Below, piece by piece: positions 63,987 through 64,000 of a stretch of DNA of 64,000 bases. The stretch comes from Prorocentrum cordatum (taxonomy: Eukaryota > Sar > Dinophyceae > Prorocentrales > Prorocentraceae): positions 45,967 through 109,966 of the forward strand of contig CAUYUJ010000735.1 of the NCBI GenBank assembly GCA_963575745.1, in the 5' to 3' direction. Within the stretch, counting starts at the first letter, position 1. Every line of letters starts with the position of its first letter. A program made the translations under genes and the position numbers. Under the pieces are notes generated by a model. That model saw only the letters and a program-made list of their open reading frames with translations, made no database searches and was not told the DNA's origin.

Positions 63987-64000
63987 CCTCCTCCTCCTCC
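63936..64000. repeat. CTGCTC hexamer and CTC array at the right edge
   Basis: CTCCTGCTCCTGCTC run to about 63982, followed by pure CTC to the end of the window; it probably continues beyond. Confidence 0.95.

Overview
The window looks like nuclear DNA of a dinoflagellate. Four lines of evidence support this. Coding pieces are short exons joined by AG|GC, AG|GA and AG|G boundaries. The 5' end of a complete LINE begins with a sequence resembling a tandem dinoflagellate spliced-leader relict. The retroelement families are the types common in dinoflagellate genomes: Copia, a DIRS-like reverse-transcriptase element, and LINEs with RNase H, some carrying cytosine-methyltransferase-like domains. Most of the remaining DNA is GC-rich simple-sequence and satellite repeat. 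Genus cannot be told from the window.

The only host gene I can support is a split serine/threonine protein kinase on the minus strand. Six exons of 49-72 bp, at 54993-55048, 43588-43636, 19623-19691, 8696-8745, 8093-8164 and 7198-7260, read in order as helix C, strands 4-5, helix E, the HRD loop, the DFG segment and the APE segment. Codon phases agree wherever neighbouring exons meet. The gene spans at least 48 kb, more than 99 percent of it intron. One short hinge exon between 43.6 and 19.7 kb was not found, and both ends of the gene lie outside the window or were not recognised.

Layout from left to right. 1-1.3 kb: Copia integrase remnant (-). 1.5-6.95 kb: degenerate, CGN-trinucleotide and 84-bp repeats. 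7.2-8.75 kb: three kinase exons. 9.3-10.0 kb: an 8-bp TAGGGCTA satellite. 10.0-11.65 kb: Copia gag-protease pseudogene (+). 12.8-17.9 kb: decayed DIRS-like element with RT, RNase H and a C5-methyltransferase-like domain (-). 18.0-19.5 kb: ~90-bp satellite. 19.6 kb: kinase exon. 20.1-21.3 kb: dispersed repeats and microsatellites. 22.5-23.7 kb: unidentified ORF (-). 23.8-28.1 kb: Copia element with an upstream methyltransferase-like domain (-). 30.2-32.3 kb: frameshifted unknown protein (-). 33.7-39.6 kb: a series of distinct satellites. 39.8-42.8 kb: a 2-kb AGT array flanked by related short repeats. 43.6 kb: kinase exon. 45-45.9 kb: LINE remnant (-).

The right part holds an 8.1-kb LINE (+, 46764-54866) bounded by 13-bp target-site duplications, with an internal 916-bp tandem duplication. 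It lies antisense in the kinase intron, 126 bp from the kinase exon at 55.0 kb. Next come a near-perfect 30-bp hairpin (55.54-55.60 kb), a LINE C-terminal remnant (+, 56.4-57.0 kb), an unidentified plus-strand stretch near 58.1-58.8 kb, and a second LINE (-, 60.1-63.9 kb) with endonuclease, RT and zinc-finger regions. All transposon ORFs carry frameshifts or stops, so none looks autonomous now. The kinase exons are intact. All assignments are by eye, without database searches.
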